Part shown: positions 45,848-56,688 of the stretch, piece by piece | Layout of the letters: each line of letters begins with the position of its first letter | Position numbering within the stretch: position 1 is the stretch's first letter | Assembly (NCBI RefSeq): GCF_003264115.1 | Contig: NZ_CP021912.1 | Location: 3,247,273-3,311,272 of the forward strand | Direction: 5' to 3' | DNA length: 64,000 bases | Source of the DNA: Erythrobacter sp. KY5 | Lineage (GTDB): Bacteria > Pseudomonadota > Alphaproteobacteria > Sphingomonadales > Sphingomonadaceae | Notes under the pieces: model-generated | The model's database searches: none | Seen by the model: the letters and a program-made list of their open reading frames with translations, nothing else | Told to the model about the DNA's origin: nothing | Translations under genes and position numbers: made by a program

Positions 45848-48043
45848 ATGGACGCGAAAACTGGCGAAATGAGTGGCTGCCCATTCCACGGCGATGGCGG
45901 CACCCGCACGCTTCTGGGCCGCACCAACATGGACTGGTGGCCAGAAACCACCCAGCTGGACCTGCTGACCGAGGAAGGAAAGTCCGCCAATCCCTATGGC
46001 GAAGACTTCGATTATGCGAGCGCGTTCAACGCGATCGACTATCAGGCGCTGAAGGACGACCTTACCGCGCTGATGACCGACAGCCAGGACTGGTGGCCGG
46101 CGGATTACGGCCATTACGGTCCGTTTTTCATCCGCATGGCGTGGCACGCCGCAGGCACCTATCGCACGGGCGACGGACGCGGCGGCGCAGGCTCAGGTCA
46201 GCAGCGCTTTGCCCCGCTCAACAGCTGGCCCGACAACGGCAATCTCGACAAGGCGCGCCGCCTGCTTTGGCCGATCAAGCAGAAATACGGCAAGGGCATC
46301 AGCTGGGCCGACCTCTACATCCTCGCCGGCAATGTCGCGATTGAATCGATGGGCGGACCGGTCTTCGGTTTCGGCGGTGGCCGCGCTGACGTCTACGAGC
46401 CCGAAATGGTCTATTGGGGCACCGAGGAAAAGTGGGTCGACACGGGCGCGGAAACGCGCATCCAACCCGATGAAGGCCGGGCGCTCGAAAACCCGCTCGC
46501 CGCGATCCAGATGGGTCTCATCTACGTCAATCCGGAAGGCCCCGGCGGCAACCCGCATGACGACGAAGGCGCCGCGCGCGACCTTCGCGAGACCTTCGCC
46601 CGCATGGCCATGAACGACGAGGAAACGGTCGCTCTGACCGCAGGCGGACACGCTTTCGGCAAGGCCCATGGCGCACAGCCCTCCGACACGTTCGGCGGCG
46701 CTCCCGAAGGCGAGGCGCTCGAACTGATGGGCTTTGGCTGGCTCAACGATGCCGAGGAAATCGGCAAGGGCCACATCACCACTTCGGGCATCGAAGGCGC
46801 GTGGTCAAACAACCCGACCTCGTGGAGCCACGACTACCTGCGGCTGCTGTTCAAGTATGATTACGAACTGGTGCAAAGCCCGGCGGGCGCGAACCAGTGG
46901 CAGCCGATCAATCAGGAAGAAGCCGACATGGCGCCTGATGCGCGGGACCCTTCGAAAAAGGTCCCGACGATGATGACCACCGCCGACATGCAGCTGAAAC
47001 GCGATCCCGAATACCGCAAGATCGCCCAGCGCTTCATGGAAAACCCTGAACAACTCGACGACGCCTTTGCGCGCGCATGGTTCAAGCTGTGCCACCGCGA
47101 TATGGGCCCCAAGGTCCGCTATCAGGGCCCCGAAGTGCCCGAAGAAGACCTGATCTGGCAGGACCCGGTACCCGCCGGAACCGCGCCTTCGGACAGCGAT
47201 GTCTCCGCGTTCAAGGACGCGATCCTTGGCTCGGGCCTTTCGGTCAGCGAACTTGTGAAAGCGGCCTGGGCGTCGGCTTCGACCTATCGCAGGTCCGACC
47301 ACCGCGGCGGTTCGAACGGAGCGCGCGTGCGCCTTGCCCCGCAAAAGGACTGGGCTGCGAACGACCCCGAAGAACTGGCGAAGGTTCTGAGCACAATCGA
47401 CGAGCATCGCGGTTCGATAAGCATGGCCGATGCGATCGTGCTTGCAGGTGCCGCAGCGGTCGAGAAGGCGGCCACAGATGCGGGCTTCAGCGTCTCGGTC
47501 CCGTTCACCGGAGGGCGCGGCGATGCCACCGACGAGATGACCGACGCCGAGAGCTTTGAGCCGCTGGAGCCGTTTGCCGATGGTTTCCGCAACTACCTCA
47601 AGACCAAGGCAAGCGTGAAGACCGAGGACATGCTGATCGACAAGGCGCATCTTCTGGGCCTCTCGATCCCCGAAATGACCGTATTGGTCGGCGGGATGCG
47701 GGCTCTGGGCGCGGTGAGCAAACATGCCGAGCACGGCTCCCGGATCGGCGTCCTCACCGACCGTCCCGGCCAGCTAACCCCGGACTTCTTCACCAACCTG
47801 CTCGACATGGGCACCCGGTGGGAAGTGGTCGATGGTTCGGGCGATGAAGAATATGTCGGCTCCGACCGCAAGACCGGTGAAGAGAAGTACCGCGCAACCC
47901 GCACCGACCTTATCTTTGGCTCCAACTCGCAACTGCGCGCGCAGTGCGAGGTATATGCCGAAAGCGGCAGCGAGGAGAAGTTCGTGCATGACTTCATCGC
48001 CGCCTGGAACAAGGTCATGAACGCAGGCTGCTTCGCCATCTGA
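45848..48043 (+). CDS. katG: Catalase-peroxidase
   Basis: KatG destroys H2O2 by catalase and peroxidase action. The 731-residue product has both duplicated halves. The distal heme residues are R96, W99 and H100 ([14 protein letters not shown]), and the Trp-Tyr-Met crosslink partners are Trp99, Tyr in GLIYVNPEG and a Met further on. The start ATG 45848 follows GAGAGGAGAG; an in-frame ATG lies 33 bases upstream. Together with ahpC and ahpF it forms a peroxide-defence block. Confidence 0.97.
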   Translation: MDAKTGEMSGCPFHGDGGTRTLLGRTNMDWWPETTQLDLLTEEGKSANPYGEDFDYASAFNAIDYQALKDDLTALMTDSQDWWPADYGHYGPFFIRMAWHAAGTYRTGDGRGGAGSGQQRFAPLNSWPDNGNLDKARRLLWPIKQKYGKGISWADLYILAGNVAIESMGGPVFGFGGGRADVYEPEMVYWGTEEKWVDTGAETRIQPDEGRALENPLAAIQMGLIYVNPEGPGGNPHDDEGAARDLRETFARMAMNDEETVALTAGGHAFGKAHGAQPSDTFGGAPEGEALELMGFGWLNDAEEIGKGHITTSGIEGAWSNNPTSWSHDYLRLLFKYDYELVQSPAGANQWQPINQEEADMAPDARDPSKKVPTMMTTADMQLKRDPEYRKIAQRFMENPEQLDDAFARAWFKLCHRDMGPKVRYQGPEVPEEDLIWQDPVPAGTAPSDSDVSAFKDAILGSGLSVSELVKAAWASASTYRRSDHRGGSNGARVRLAPQKDWAANDPEELAKVLSTIDEHRGSISMADAIVLAGAAAVEKAATDAGFSVSVPFTGGRGDATDEMTDAESFEPLEPFADGFRNYLKTKASVKTEDMLIDKAHLLGLSIPEMTVLVGGMRALGAVSKHAEHGSRIGVLTDRPGQLTPDFFTNLLDMGTRWEVVDGSGDEEYVGSDRKTGEEKYRATRTDLIFGSNSQLRAQCEVYAESGSEEKFVHDFIAAWNKVMNAGCFAI

Positions 48044-48105
48044 GCGACTGTCTCAACCAGCCCCCCAGCCCTGACCGCGATTGCAAACAAGGTCAGGGTC
48101 GCAAG

Positions 48106-48155
48106 AGGCCTCCGGCTTTCCTCCGTCCAAGGAAAGGAAAACCGGGGGCCTTTCT
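48106..48155 (+). terminator. Terminator of katG
   Basis: AGGCCTCCGGCTTTCCT (48106-48122) pairs with AGGAAAACCGGGGGCCT (48135-48151) with one mismatch and one G-U pair, followed by TTCT. A separate 8-bp hairpin, CCCTGACC/GGTCAGGG (48069-48076 and 48091-48098), lies just before it. Confidence 0.75.
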
Positions 48156-48211
48156 CGTATGCGGGCGCAGCGCTATTGTCGGCACCTGGGAGCAGGACAG
48201 AGGAGACGCGG

Positions 48212-48799
48212 GTGCAACCGGTAACAGTCGTGAGAGCAGGTGAGGATCGGCGCGAGGCGGTGGTGCGCACGATAACGCTCGGCTTTGCGACCGATCCGGT
48301 GGCGCGCTGGGTCTGGCCCGATCCTGCGACCTATCTCGAAATCCAACCGCAATTCGTCGACGCCTTTGGCGGAAACGGCTTTGCGCATGACAGCGTCTAC
48401 GAAACGCAATGCGGGCGCGCGGCCGCCATGTGGCTCCCGCCTGAGGTGGAGCCGGATGGCGAGCGCATGCAGATGCTCGCCGCGCAAAGCGTCGCTCCTG
48501 AGCGCATGGAGGAGATCGGCGCCTTCATGGCGCAGATGGACGATTTTCACCCCGCGGAGCCATGCTGGTACTTACCCATGATCGCGGCCGATCCTTTTGC
48601 GACGGGACAGGGGCTGGGTGCGGCGCTGATGAAACATGCACTCGCCGTGGTCGATGAAAGCGGGATGCCTGCCTATCTTGAATCGTCCAATCCGCGAAAC
48701 ATCTCGCTTTACGAACGCCACGGTTTTGAGGCGATTGGGGAGATCCAGCACGGCTCCTCGCCGGTGATGACCCCGATGGTTCGCGCGGCGCGCGCCTAG
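48212..48799 (+). CDS. GNAT family N-acetyltransferase
   Basis: The 195-residue protein has the GNAT layout: a beta-bulge and acetyl-CoA loop in YLPMIAADPFATGQGLGAAL, followed by the C-terminal YLESSNPRNISLYERHGFEA. Substrate is unknown. I chose GTG at 48212, preceded by AGGAG at 48201-48205 with a 6-base spacing. Its stop overlaps, tail to tail, the stop of the LytTR gene. Confidence 0.87.
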   Translation: MQPVTVVRAGEDRREAVVRTITLGFATDPVARWVWPDPATYLEIQPQFVDAFGGNGFAHDSVYETQCGRAAAMWLPPEVEPDGERMQMLAAQSVAPERMEEIGAFMAQMDDFHPAEPCWYLPMIAADPFATGQGLGAALMKHALAVVDESGMPAYLESSNPRNISLYERHGFEAIGEIQHGSSPVMTPMVRAARA

Positions 48800-49650
48800 A
48801 TCCAGCTTGCCGCCTTCAATTCGCTGACCTGCGCACGTGCAACCGGCGCTTCGATCCCGGTTTCAAGGACGAGGCGGACATTGCGCCCTTCGCGCTTGAC
48901 GTCCTCGACCGCGAGGCGCGCAACCCACCAGCTGCGATGGACCTGCCGCCCTTCGATATGAGCGACATGCACCATCGCATCGCGCAGCCGCATCAGCACC
49001 AGCTCAGACCCCAGCGGCGTATGGACGCGCACGTAATGGTCCTCCATCTCCAACGCGATCACATCGCTGCCAAGTTCGGGCGACAACTGGTCGAGAAGCG
49101 GGTTTTCGGCCCGGCTCGCCTCGCTTGTGGCGGACCGCACCTCGGCGCTGCCACCGACCACGACCTCCTCGATCCGGTCTTTTGGCTTAGGCGGTTCCTC
49201 CCGGCTTCGCGCGCCCAGCACATTAAAAAGCAGCGTCACCGCTCCCCCTATTACGAAAACGTAGGAATAGGTCGTCAGCGCCTCTTCGAGCGGCGGCATC
49301 GGCGGCCAGTCGGGCATGAATTGCACGATGTAGACAAGCGCAGCCATCGGCACCGTCGCAATCAGCACTCCGACGAACCACAAGGGCGCGATCGGCAGAT
49401 CGAGCGCCCTGTGAGCGCGATCGACAAAAAATCCCATCGGCGAATAGATTGCATAGCCCGCAAAGGCGAAGGCCAGCCACGAGATCAACCGCACGGCAAG
49501 AGGCTGATCAATCGAGCCGAAGGGGCCGATCACGGCAAGGAAGACGCCGATCACCGCCATGATGGCAAGATCGGACAAGGTCTTGCGCAGAAACAGCCTG
49601 CCCCTGCCCATATCCGTGCCCGTCGACTGTTCGCGTGAAGCCTGCGCCAT
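48796..49650 (-). CDS. LytTR domain membrane regulator
   Basis: The 284-residue protein has four membrane helices (about 25-180) and a C-terminal LytTR DNA-binding domain (VIALEMEDHYVRVHTPLGSE, HRSWWVARLAVEDVKREGRN). The layout suggests a membrane-tethered regulator that senses through its helices. It is divergent from a DUF2306 membrane protein, the usual neighbour in sphingomonads, and may control it. The start is ATG 49650; an ATG at 49611 is an alternative. Confidence 0.85.
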   Translation of the reverse strand: MAQASREQSTGTDMGRGRLFLRKTLSDLAIMAVIGVFLAVIGPFGSIDQPLAVRLISWLAFAFAGYAIYSPMGFFVDRAHRALDLPIAPLWFVGVLIATVPMAALVYIVQFMPDWPPMPPLEEALTTYSYVFVIGGAVTLLFNVLGARSREEPPKPKDRIEEVVVGGSAEVRSATSEASRAENPLLDQLSPELGSDVIALEMEDHYVRVHTPLGSELVLMRLRDAMVHVAHIEGRQVHRSWWVARLAVEDVKREGRNVRLVLETGIEAPVARAQVSELKAASWI

Positions 49651-49725
49651 GGCCCAGAAATGCCTGCCCGTTCGCGCTTCGTAAAGTGGCAAAGCTCGGC
49701 AATCTGCGGGTTTTGCGCGCCATTT

Positions 49726-49755
49726 CGCGAAGCGGCGCGCCGATCCGCGAAGGGG
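49726..49755. repeat. Direct repeats between the LytTR and DUF2306 genes
   Basis: CGCGAAGCGG (49726-49735) and CGCGAAGGGG (49746-49755) are 20 bases apart. A weaker copy GCGAACGGG follows at 49765. LytTR proteins bind pairs of direct repeats about two helical turns apart, so these are candidate sites. Confidence 0.4.
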
Positions 49756-49820
49756 CGATTGCCGGCGAACGGGCGCGCGGCACGGTGGCTGCAACGCCTT
49801 ACCCAAACGGAGAAACAGCT

Positions 49821-50372
49821 ATGACCGCAGCCATCACCTCAAACCCCCTCGCAGCTCTCAAGCGTTACAACGAGCCTGCCGGCGTCATGGATCTTGGACC
49901 GGTGACGCGCGCTCTCGTGCTGGTGTCGGGCACGCTGATGACGGCGGTCTGCATTCTCGCCATCGCCCGCGCTTTGCTAGGCTTCACGCCAGACCAGCCG
50001 CATCTCGGAAACGTGGCGGTCATGTTCCATATCGTGACGGTTATTCCGTGCGTTCCGCTTGGTCTTTACCTGCTCATCGCTCGCAAGGGCACGCCGATGC
50101 ACAAACAGCTCGGCAAGCTCTGGGTCGCCCTGATGGTCATCACGGCAACATCGACCCTGTTCATCCATGACGGCATGGCGCTTTCGTGGATCCACATCTT
50201 CGTGCCGTTCACCTATCGCGCTTCATGGCTGATCGTGAAGACAGCGCGTGCGGGCGATATCAAGGGTCACAAGGCGGAAATCGTCAGCCTGTTCCTTGGG
50301 GCGCTGATGATCCCCGGCATCTTCAGCTTCGCCATTCCGGGCCGTCTGATGAACGTGATGCTGTTCTGGTAA
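49821..50372 (+). CDS. DUF2306 membrane protein
   Basis: The 183-residue protein has about five helices and the DUF2306 pattern (HIVTVIPCVPLGLYLLIARK, THRQLGKLW-like MHKQLGKLWVALM, SWIHIFVPFTYRASWL). The function is unknown. The ATG at 49821 follows CGGAGAAAC. It diverges from a LytTR membrane regulator, which probably controls it. Confidence 0.8.
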   Translation: MTAAITSNPLAALKRYNEPAGVMDLGPVTRALVLVSGTLMTAVCILAIARALLGFTPDQPHLGNVAVMFHIVTVIPCVPLGLYLLIARKGTPMHKQLGKLWVALMVITATSTLFIHDGMALSWIHIFVPFTYRASWLIVKTARAGDIKGHKAEIVSLFLGALMIPGIFSFAIPGRLMNVMLFW

Positions 50373-50379
50373 GCTACGA

Positions 50380-50961
50380 TCAGCGCGGGCGCCTCAGCAC
50401 AAGGTAGAGCGCGCCTTCGCCGCCATGGCGGATATGCGCGCGGCGGACCGCAGCGATGGCATCGGCGTGATGGCTCGCGGCAAGCCAGTCGAGCAGCTTG
50501 GCCCGGATCGCCCCGCGCTTGGTCGACCTGTCAGCAGGGTCGGCTGGCCGCTCTCGCCCCGCGATTACCAGGACCACGCGCGCTCCCATGCTGCGCGCCT
50601 GGTCGATCCCGTCCATGATCCGGCCATAGGCGGCATCGAGCGTGTGGCCATGCAGGTCGAGCGTGTAGTCGGGCGCGATCTGGCCTGCCTTGAGCTTGCG
50701 GTTCCAGTGCGAATCGAGACCCGGGTCAGGCTTTATGCGGCGCGGCGTCGCCGGCGCAGGTTGTGGGCGGGCCGTAGTAGCAGCCGCAGGTCTCGCCTTG
50801 GAAGGTGCGGGCTTCGGCGGGGCGGGTTTGGCTACCTGTTTCGCGGGCGCATCGGTTGCTGGCTGAGAGGGTACGCGCTTGCCCGGTAACGGCGTCACGC
50901 TTTGCGCAAGCGCCGCCCATGCGGTCTGCTCCGCTTCGCTAAGGCCGCGAGGGACGCTCAT
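50380..50961 (-). CDS. Smr domain protein
   Basis: The 193-residue product has a Pro/Ala-rich N-terminus and a C-terminal Smr domain (TLDLHGHTLDAAYGRIMDGI, then HGGEGALYLVLRR). Smr domains are endonucleases or nucleic acid-binding modules related to MutS2. It overlaps mltA by 4 bases and is the third gene of a timA-mltA-smr operon. Confidence 0.9.
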   Translation of the reverse strand: MSVPRGLSEAEQTAWAALAQSVTPLPGKRVPSQPATDAPAKQVAKPAPPKPAPSKARPAAATTARPQPAPATPRRIKPDPGLDSHWNRKLKAGQIAPDYTLDLHGHTLDAAYGRIMDGIDQARSMGARVVLVIAGRERPADPADRSTKRGAIRAKLLDWLAASHHADAIAAVRRAHIRHGGEGALYLVLRRPR

Positions 50962-52241
50962 CGCCGGTCGTTGAGGCGTGCGACAGTGCCCTTGGGAAGC
51001 AACAGGAGCGCTCTACCGCGAGCGCTCATCCCGCCAGCGATCTCGCGGGCATCGGCGCCTGCACCCCAGAAGGTGTCGAAGCGGTTCGCTCCCTTGATCG
51101 CGCCGCCCGTATCCTGTGCGATCCAAAGCCCGTCGGCAACGTCGCGGTCAAGGTCGAGCCAGACCGGCGCTCCGAGCGGCACGAAGGCGGGGTCCGCCGC
51201 GACCGAAGCCTCGCGCCGAACGGGCACACCAAGCGCACCCAGAGGGCCATCGCCGTTCAATTCGCGGAAGAAGATCCAACTCTTGTTGAGGCGCATGAGT
51301 TCGCGGCCCTCGCGCGGGTTTTCGCGGATATAGGCCATGATGCCCTGCATCGATCCGGGATATTGCCCCGGCCCATCGCCGAGCAATCCGCGCTCACGCA
51401 TGACGCCGCCAATGCCGGTATATCCGCGCCCGTTCTGTCCTTCATAGCCAATGCGGATGACTTCGCCCTCGGGCGTGCGGAGGCGGCCCGAACCCTGGAT
51501 CTGCAAAAAGAAGAACTCGACCGGATCGGCTGCCCAGCCGATAACCCGCACGCGGCCTTCGAGAGCGCCATCCTCGATCTCGGCACGTTCGTAATAGGGG
51601 ACGAAATTGCCGTCATCGTCATAACGGCCCAGCGGCGCGCGGCCTTCGCGTTCGGACAGGGGCGTATCGGCAGGCCATGATCGCACGAGGTCGTCGGGCA
51701 TGGCATAGACCGGCACGTTATATCCGGGACGCCGCGTGCGGCTGCCGAGAATTTCCGGCTCGAAATAACCGGTCGCAAAGGCGTTGCCATCGCCGATGCG
51801 GGCGGTTTCGAAATGTTGCTGGAAAAAGCGCGGCGCATCGCCGACCGGCCAGTTGATCGCGGCCTCGCACGATGGGCGCCAGTCTGCGCCATAGGCGAGC
51901 CCGCTGCGGTCTTCGCGCGCGAGCAATTGCGGGCAGCTTTCGATGTAGCTTGCAAGCGCGGTCCCCGCATCTTCGCGAGACAGCTGCAATGTGCCGACAC
52001 TTGGGCCGCGTATGACACCAGCCAGCGCAGCGTTGGCAGCGGCGCTGACGGCCGGTGGCGGCGTCATTACGACGGGACGCGGCGGATTGCTTTCGGGAAC
52101 GAGCCGGACGCAGGCAGTGAGAAGGACAAGCGCGGTCAGCGCTGTGCCAATCCCTGCGCCGACAGATTTGAAACTGCGCGTTCTGGTGTCAGGCCCGCCG
52201 AGCCAGATCACCCCGGCATCAGACGCGCGCCCGCCCCACAC
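50958..52241 (-). CDS. mltA: Membrane-bound lytic murein transglycosylase A
   Basis: The 427-residue product has a lipobox in ALTALVLLTAC and the MltA barrel with FATGYFEPEILGSRTRRPGY, FFFLQIQGSGRL and GYEGQNGRGYTGIG, then a 3D domain WIAQDTGGAIKGANRFDTFW with three catalytic Asp. It cleaves peptidoglycan to anhydromuropeptides. The start is GTG at 52241, 6 bases after the stop of timA. Confidence 0.93.
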   Translation of the reverse strand: MWGGRASDAGVIWLGGPDTRTRSFKSVGAGIGTALTALVLLTACVRLVPESNPPRPVVMTPPPAVSAAANAALAGVIRGPSVGTLQLSREDAGTALASYIESCPQLLAREDRSGLAYGADWRPSCEAAINWPVGDAPRFFQQHFETARIGDGNAFATGYFEPEILGSRTRRPGYNVPVYAMPDDLVRSWPADTPLSEREGRAPLGRYDDDGNFVPYYERAEIEDGALEGRVRVIGWAADPVEFFFLQIQGSGRLRTPEGEVIRIGYEGQNGRGYTGIGGVMRERGLLGDGPGQYPGSMQGIMAYIRENPREGRELMRLNKSWIFFRELNGDGPLGALGVPVRREASVAADPAFVPLGAPVWLDLDRDVADGLWIAQDTGGAIKGANRFDTFWGAGADAREIAGGMSARGRALLLLPKGTVARLNDRR

Positions 52242-52247
52242 GCAGGA

Positions 52248-52907
52248 TCAGCCTTCGTCGGTTTCGTCGAGAACCCAGTTGGGATCGCGCGAGCCGATAT
52301 TGCGGCTGAAGGTCCACACGTCGCGGCTTTCGATTGCATCGTCGAGCGAACCGGCGACCACGACGCCATCCTTGTCGCGCGTCACCGCTGCGATGTCGGC
52401 GACAAACAGCACCGCGATGCGGGCCATGCGACCGTCCATCGAAGCCGAGTGAATGCGGGTTTCCTCGATACGGATAAGCTTGTTTTCGAGCGTGTGCCCC
52501 GCTTCCTCACGCGCGTCGATGGCAGCGGAGAAACCGGCATAGACATCGTCATCGCACAATTCGCGCAGGGTTTCCTTGTCGCCTTGCCAGAAGGCTTCGA
52601 GGACCATTTCGTATGCGCCCTTCGCTCCGTCCATGAACTGGCCGATGTCGAACGAGCGGTCGGCATTGGCGATTTCACGCACGCCGCGCTCGACCGCAGG
52701 CATCACGCCTTCGAGTTCGATTGCGCGCTGGGGCGCAGGCTGTGCGGGCTGTCCGGCAACCGGCGTCTGAGCCTGAGGCTTGTCACCAGCGTCGAAGCGC
52801 TGCGGTACAGATTCCTCTTCATGCTCTGCACGGCGACCGAGCACGGAATAAAGCCTCAGCCCGAGAAAGGCCGCAATCATGGCGAGGATGACGATTTCTA
52901 GAATCAC
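52248..52907 (-). CDS. timA: Tim44/TimA family protein
   Basis: The 219-residue protein has one N-terminal helix (IVILAMIAAFLGLRLYSVLG) and a Tim44-like domain (FDIGQFMDGAKGAYEMVLEA through WTFSRNIGSRDPNW). It is the alphaproteobacterial relative of mitochondrial Tim44. The start is GTG 52907. It diverges from secB, an arrangement seen widely in alphaproteobacteria. Confidence 0.92.
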   Translation of the reverse strand: MILEIVILAMIAAFLGLRLYSVLGRRAEHEEESVPQRFDAGDKPQAQTPVAGQPAQPAPQRAIELEGVMPAVERGVREIANADRSFDIGQFMDGAKGAYEMVLEAFWQGDKETLRELCDDDVYAGFSAAIDAREEAGHTLENKLIRIEETRIHSASMDGRMARIAVLFVADIAAVTRDKDGVVVAGSLDDAIESRDVWTFSRNIGSRDPNWVLDETDEG

Positions 52908-53291
52908 GTTCGTACCTTGATACCCTTTCGGTGCGGGGCCCTTTCGCTCGGGGGCGATGCACCTGATCTTGTCCAGACAACCATCTTTCTGACAGCTTCA
53001 CCCTAACAATACATAGTTACGGCGCGTGTTCCAGCCAGATGCGTCTCGTCCCATAAATAGGCATGAAATTCAATTCGCCAACGTCAAATAGGGTGCAGTT
53101 CGGCGCGAAGTGGTGCCGTGATGGCGCAATCAAGGGTCGTCTTTCGCGCGACAGACGTTTGGGAGGCTGCCCATTGCTTGTCGCACCCGCCCCTGCTAGG
53201 CGCGCGCCCTTGACGAAATCAACGTTTTGCAAGGGGCCGGGCAACCGGGCTTGCACGGCGACATCAGACAAACTTACGAAAGACGCGACAC
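52908..53291. other. Divergent intergenic region between timA and secB
   Basis: These 384 bases contain no convincing gene; ORFs there are shadows of unsuitable composition. A TTGACG at 53211-53216 is a possible -35 box, but no good -10 box follows. The promoters for both directions should lie here. Confidence 0.6.
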
Positions 53292-53831
53292 ATGGCCGAA
53301 GAAGGCGACATTCTCACCGACCTCAACAATCCGGGCGCAGGCGCAAATGGCGCGGACAACCAGCCGGCAGCCGGGATCATCACCCAGTATGTGAAGGACA
53401 TGTCGGTCGAAAACCCGAATGCGCCCGAAGTTTTCCAGTGGACCGATGCGCCCAAGGTCGACGTGCAGTTCAATATCGGCGCTCAGCCCAAGGGCGAGCA
53501 GGTCACCGAAGTCGAACTGAAGATCAACGTCACCGCCACCACCGACAAGGGCCCGGCCTACATCGTCGAGCTTTCCTATTGCGGCCTCGTCGGCCTGCGC
53601 AACATTCCCGATGAGCAGGCGCACGCCTTCCTCTTCGCCGAAGCGCCGCGCATCCTGTTCCCCTTCGCTCGCCGCGTTGTTTCAGACGCCGTTCGCGATG
53701 CAGGCTTCCCGCCATTGAACGTCGATCCGATCGACTTCAATGGCCTTTACATCCAGCAGCTTCAGGCACGCCGCCAGCAGGAAGCGGGCGCAGGTGGCGA
53801 CACCCCGCCGGCCCCTTCGGGCGACGCGTAA
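53292..53831 (+). CDS. secB: Protein-export chaperone SecB
   Basis: SecB keeps precursors unfolded and passes them to SecA. The 179-residue product has the core KVDVQFNIGAQPKGEQVTEV, YCGLVGLRNIPDEQAHAFLF and GFPPLNVDPIDFNGLYIQQL. The C-terminal tail is Ala/Gly/Pro-rich. Its head-to-head pairing with timA is characteristic of alphaproteobacteria. Confidence 0.95.
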   Translation: MAEEGDILTDLNNPGAGANGADNQPAAGIITQYVKDMSVENPNAPEVFQWTDAPKVDVQFNIGAQPKGEQVTEVELKINVTATTDKGPAYIVELSYCGLVGLRNIPDEQAHAFLFAEAPRILFPFARRVVSDAVRDAGFPPLNVDPIDFNGLYIQQLQARRQQEAGAGGDTPPAPSGDA

Positions 53832-53858
53832 GCTGGACCTGAACGCGGGCCTTTAGGG

Positions 53859-55439
53859 ATGAGCCTGCTCAAAAATGTCGGGACCATCGGGTCCCTGACT
53901 ATGCTCAGCCGCATTGCCGGAATGGCGCGCGAGATGATCTTCTCGCGCGTCCTCGGTGCCAATGCGGTGACCGACGCATGGTTTCAGGCATTCATCATCC
54001 CCAATGTCTTTCGCCGCCTGTTTGCCGAGGGTGCGTTCTCGGCCGCCTTCGTGCCGATGTTCTCTAAGCGGCTGCACGGTCATGACGATCCGGAAAAAGG
54101 GCTGGAGGAAGCGCGTTCGTTCAGCGCCGATGTGCTGAGCGTTTTCCTCCCTGTGCTGATCGCTCTGGTCGCGGTTTTCGAGATCGCGATGCCGGGGGTA
54201 ATCTGGCTCTTGAGTGAGAAGCCGGTCGATCCGGAAACCTATCCGCTTGCGGTCGATTTCGCGCGGATCATGTTCCCCTACATCATCCTCGTCAGCCTCG
54301 TGACGTTGTTTACAGGTATGCTGAACAGCGTCTCGCGTTTTGCGCCCGGAGCAAGCTTTCCGATCATCCTCAACATCGTCCTGATCGCGGCGCTGCTTAC
54401 GGGCGAATGGTTTGCCGACAACACCGGGGCGAGCGTCGAGCAGATCGCCTACGGCATCGCGTGGGCGGTGACGGGCGCGGGGGTGATGCAGCTTGCGTGG
54501 CTCTACTACTGGACGCGGGTCGAGGGTTTCAGGCCAAAGCTGCTGTGGCCGCGCATCACGCCTGAAGTGAAGCGCCTCGGCATCATTGCTCTTCCCGCAG
54601 CGATTGGCGGCGGCGCGTATCAGATCAACACGCTGGTCCAGCTGTACTTCCTCAACCAGCTTGAGGATGGATCGGTCAGCTACATGAACTATGCCGACCG
54701 TCTGAACCAGTTGCCGCTCGGCATCATCGGCATTGCGCTTTCGACCGCGATCCTGCCGACGCTTTCGAAGTTCGTGGGGGGCGAGAACAAAGAAGGCGCG
54801 GACCGCATCCAGTCCGACGCAATCGAGCTTTCGATGTTGCTGACGATCCCGGCAGCGGTCGCATTGGCGATCTGTGCGGAAGCCTTCGTGACGATGATCT
54901 TCCAGGGAGGCCGCTTCGATCTTGCAGATGCGAGTGCGACTGGAGAAGTTCTCGCTGCACTCGTGCTCGGCCTTCCCGCCTATGTGCTGGTGAAGGTGCT
55001 GGTGCCCAACTTCTACGCCCGCGCCGACACCAAGACGCCGGTGGTCGCAGCCTTTATCTCGCTGGGCGTGTTCATAACGACCTGCATTCTCGTGCTCGAC
55101 ACCTATGGCGTCGTCGGGGTGGCCTTCGCCAGCGTGATCGGCGCCTGGATCAACGTGGCCTTCCTGCTCATCGTGCTGGCTGCGCGCGGGCATTATCGCA
55201 TTCCGGGCGTGCTGCTTCTTCGCATCGCGCGGCAGGTGGTCGCCGCGGCGGCCATGGGCGCGGCCTTGTTCTACGCGAATGACCTGCTAACGGACTGGTA
55301 TTCGGCAGGGCTCTTTGCCCGGCTGGGCGCGCTCGCGGCGCTCGTCGCGGCTGCCGCCATCGTCTATTTCGGCCTCGCTTTCGCCACCGGCGCCATCGAC
55401 CGGCAGCGCATCGCGGCTCTAACCAAGAAAGCAAAGTGA
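53859..55439 (+). CDS. murJ: Lipid II flippase MurJ
   Basis: The 526-residue membrane protein has 14 expected helices of the MATE/MurJ fold, beginning [20 protein letters not shown], with [20 protein letters not shown] and the [11 protein letters not shown] stretch. MurJ flips lipid II for peptidoglycan synthesis. It lies after secB and overlaps trpS by 4 bases, so the two are coupled. Confidence 0.95.
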   Translation: MSLLKNVGTIGSLTMLSRIAGMAREMIFSRVLGANAVTDAWFQAFIIPNVFRRLFAEGAFSAAFVPMFSKRLHGHDDPEKGLEEARSFSADVLSVFLPVLIALVAVFEIAMPGVIWLLSEKPVDPETYPLAVDFARIMFPYIILVSLVTLFTGMLNSVSRFAPGASFPIILNIVLIAALLTGEWFADNTGASVEQIAYGIAWAVTGAGVMQLAWLYYWTRVEGFRPKLLWPRITPEVKRLGIIALPAAIGGGAYQINTLVQLYFLNQLEDGSVSYMNYADRLNQLPLGIIGIALSTAILPTLSKFVGGENKEGADRIQSDAIELSMLLTIPAAVALAICAEAFVTMIFQGGRFDLADASATGEVLAALVLGLPAYVLVKVLVPNFYARADTKTPVVAAFISLGVFITTCILVLDTYGVVGVAFASVIGAWINVAFLLIVLAARGHYRIPGVLLLRIARQVVAAAAMGAALFYANDLLTDWYSAGLFARLGALAALVAAAAIVYFGLAFATGAIDRQRIAALTKKAK

Positions 55440-56464
55440 AACCCATGCGTGTCGTCTCTGGCATCCAGCCCACCGGTAAACCGCATCTCGGCAACTACCT
55501 TGGCGCGATCGTCAATTACGTGAAGCTGCAGGACGAGGCGCATTCCGCAGGCGGCGAGTGTTTCATTTTCCTCGCCGACCTGCACGCGATCTCGCAGCCG
55601 CATGACCCGGCCGAGCTTACCCAGAATACCCGCGAGATGGTCGCGACGCTGGTTGCCTGCGGGGTCGATCCGGCGAAGACCATTTTGTTCAACCAGGCGC
55701 AGGTTCCCGCCCACGCTGAGCTGCAATGGCTTTTGAACGGCACGGCGCGCATGGGCTGGCTGGGTCGCATGACGCAGTGGAAGGACAAGGCGGGCAAGAA
55801 CCGCGAAGGCCAGTCGGTCGCGCTGTTCACCTATCCCGTTTTGCAGGCCGCAGACGTGCTGCTGTATCAGGCGACGCACGTGCCGGTGGGCGAGGATCAG
55901 AAGCAGCACCTCGAGCTTGCCCGCGACATCGCGCAGAAGTTCAACAACGATTTCTGCCCCGAAGATGCGCCGCTTTTCACACTGCCCGAACCCTACATCC
56001 CCCCTGCCGCCGCGCGCATCATGAGCCTGCGCGATGGCACGGCCAAGATGAGCAAGTCCGACCCGTCGGACATGAGCCGCATCAGCCTGACCGACGATCC
56101 CGACACGGTGATGAAGAAGGTCAAGAAAGCCAAGACCGATCCCGAACCCCTTCCGTCGGAAGAAAAGGGCCTTGAGGACCGCGCCGAAGCAAAGAACCTT
56201 GTCGGCATTTATGCCGCGCTGACCGGCAAGAGCACAGCAGAGGTCCTCGCCGAGCATGGCGGACAGGGCTTTGGCGCGTTCAAGCCTGCGCTGGGCGAAG
56301 TGCTTGTGGAAACTCTGCGCCCGATCAATACGCGTTTTCTTGAGCTCAAGGACGATCAGGAGGCGCTCGACGCCATTCTTGCGCGCGGTGCTGCACAGGC
56401 GCGCGAACATGGCCTGCCGACGCTGGACGCCGCTTACAAGGCGCTGGGTCTGGTTAGGGGCTGA
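55436..56464 (+). CDS. trpS: Tryptophan-tRNA ligase
   Basis: The 342-residue class Ic synthetase has the first signature [16 protein letters not shown] (HIGH-like), the tRNA/trp-binding [14 protein letters not shown] and [13 protein letters not shown] regions, and KMSKSDP for the KMSKS motif. The start is GTG 55436, overlapping the murJ stop, or ATG 55445. Confidence 0.96.
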   Translation: MKPMRVVSGIQPTGKPHLGNYLGAIVNYVKLQDEAHSAGGECFIFLADLHAISQPHDPAELTQNTREMVATLVACGVDPAKTILFNQAQVPAHAELQWLLNGTARMGWLGRMTQWKDKAGKNREGQSVALFTYPVLQAADVLLYQATHVPVGEDQKQHLELARDIAQKFNNDFCPEDAPLFTLPEPYIPPAAARIMSLRDGTAKMSKSDPSDMSRISLTDDPDTVMKKVKKAKTDPEPLPSEEKGLEDRAEAKNLVGIYAALTGKSTAEVLAEHGGQGFGAFKPALGEVLVETLRPINTRFLELKDDQEALDAILARGAAQAREHGLPTLDAAYKALGLVRG

Positions 56465-56688
56465 CCATGCGCCTCACCGGCACCATACGGCCTAGGCCGG
56501 TCGGCGGAGAAAAATGTTCAATCCCCATTCAGCACAATAGGTTATTGTACATCGCAACAGTGATCGCCTGATCGATAGGGACATCATTGAGGGGGCGTCG
56601 CAAGGTTAGTAGCCGGGCCGCAGAAATGCGCCCGCGCGCAGCTTCGCCACGCATTTAAGGGAATGGCGCAAGGTCACTGGCACCAGCT

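Noticed and set aside
53063..53614. 183-residue ORF overlapping secB
   Set aside because: It is in a different frame from SecB over most of its length and has no domain; SecB is clear from 53292.
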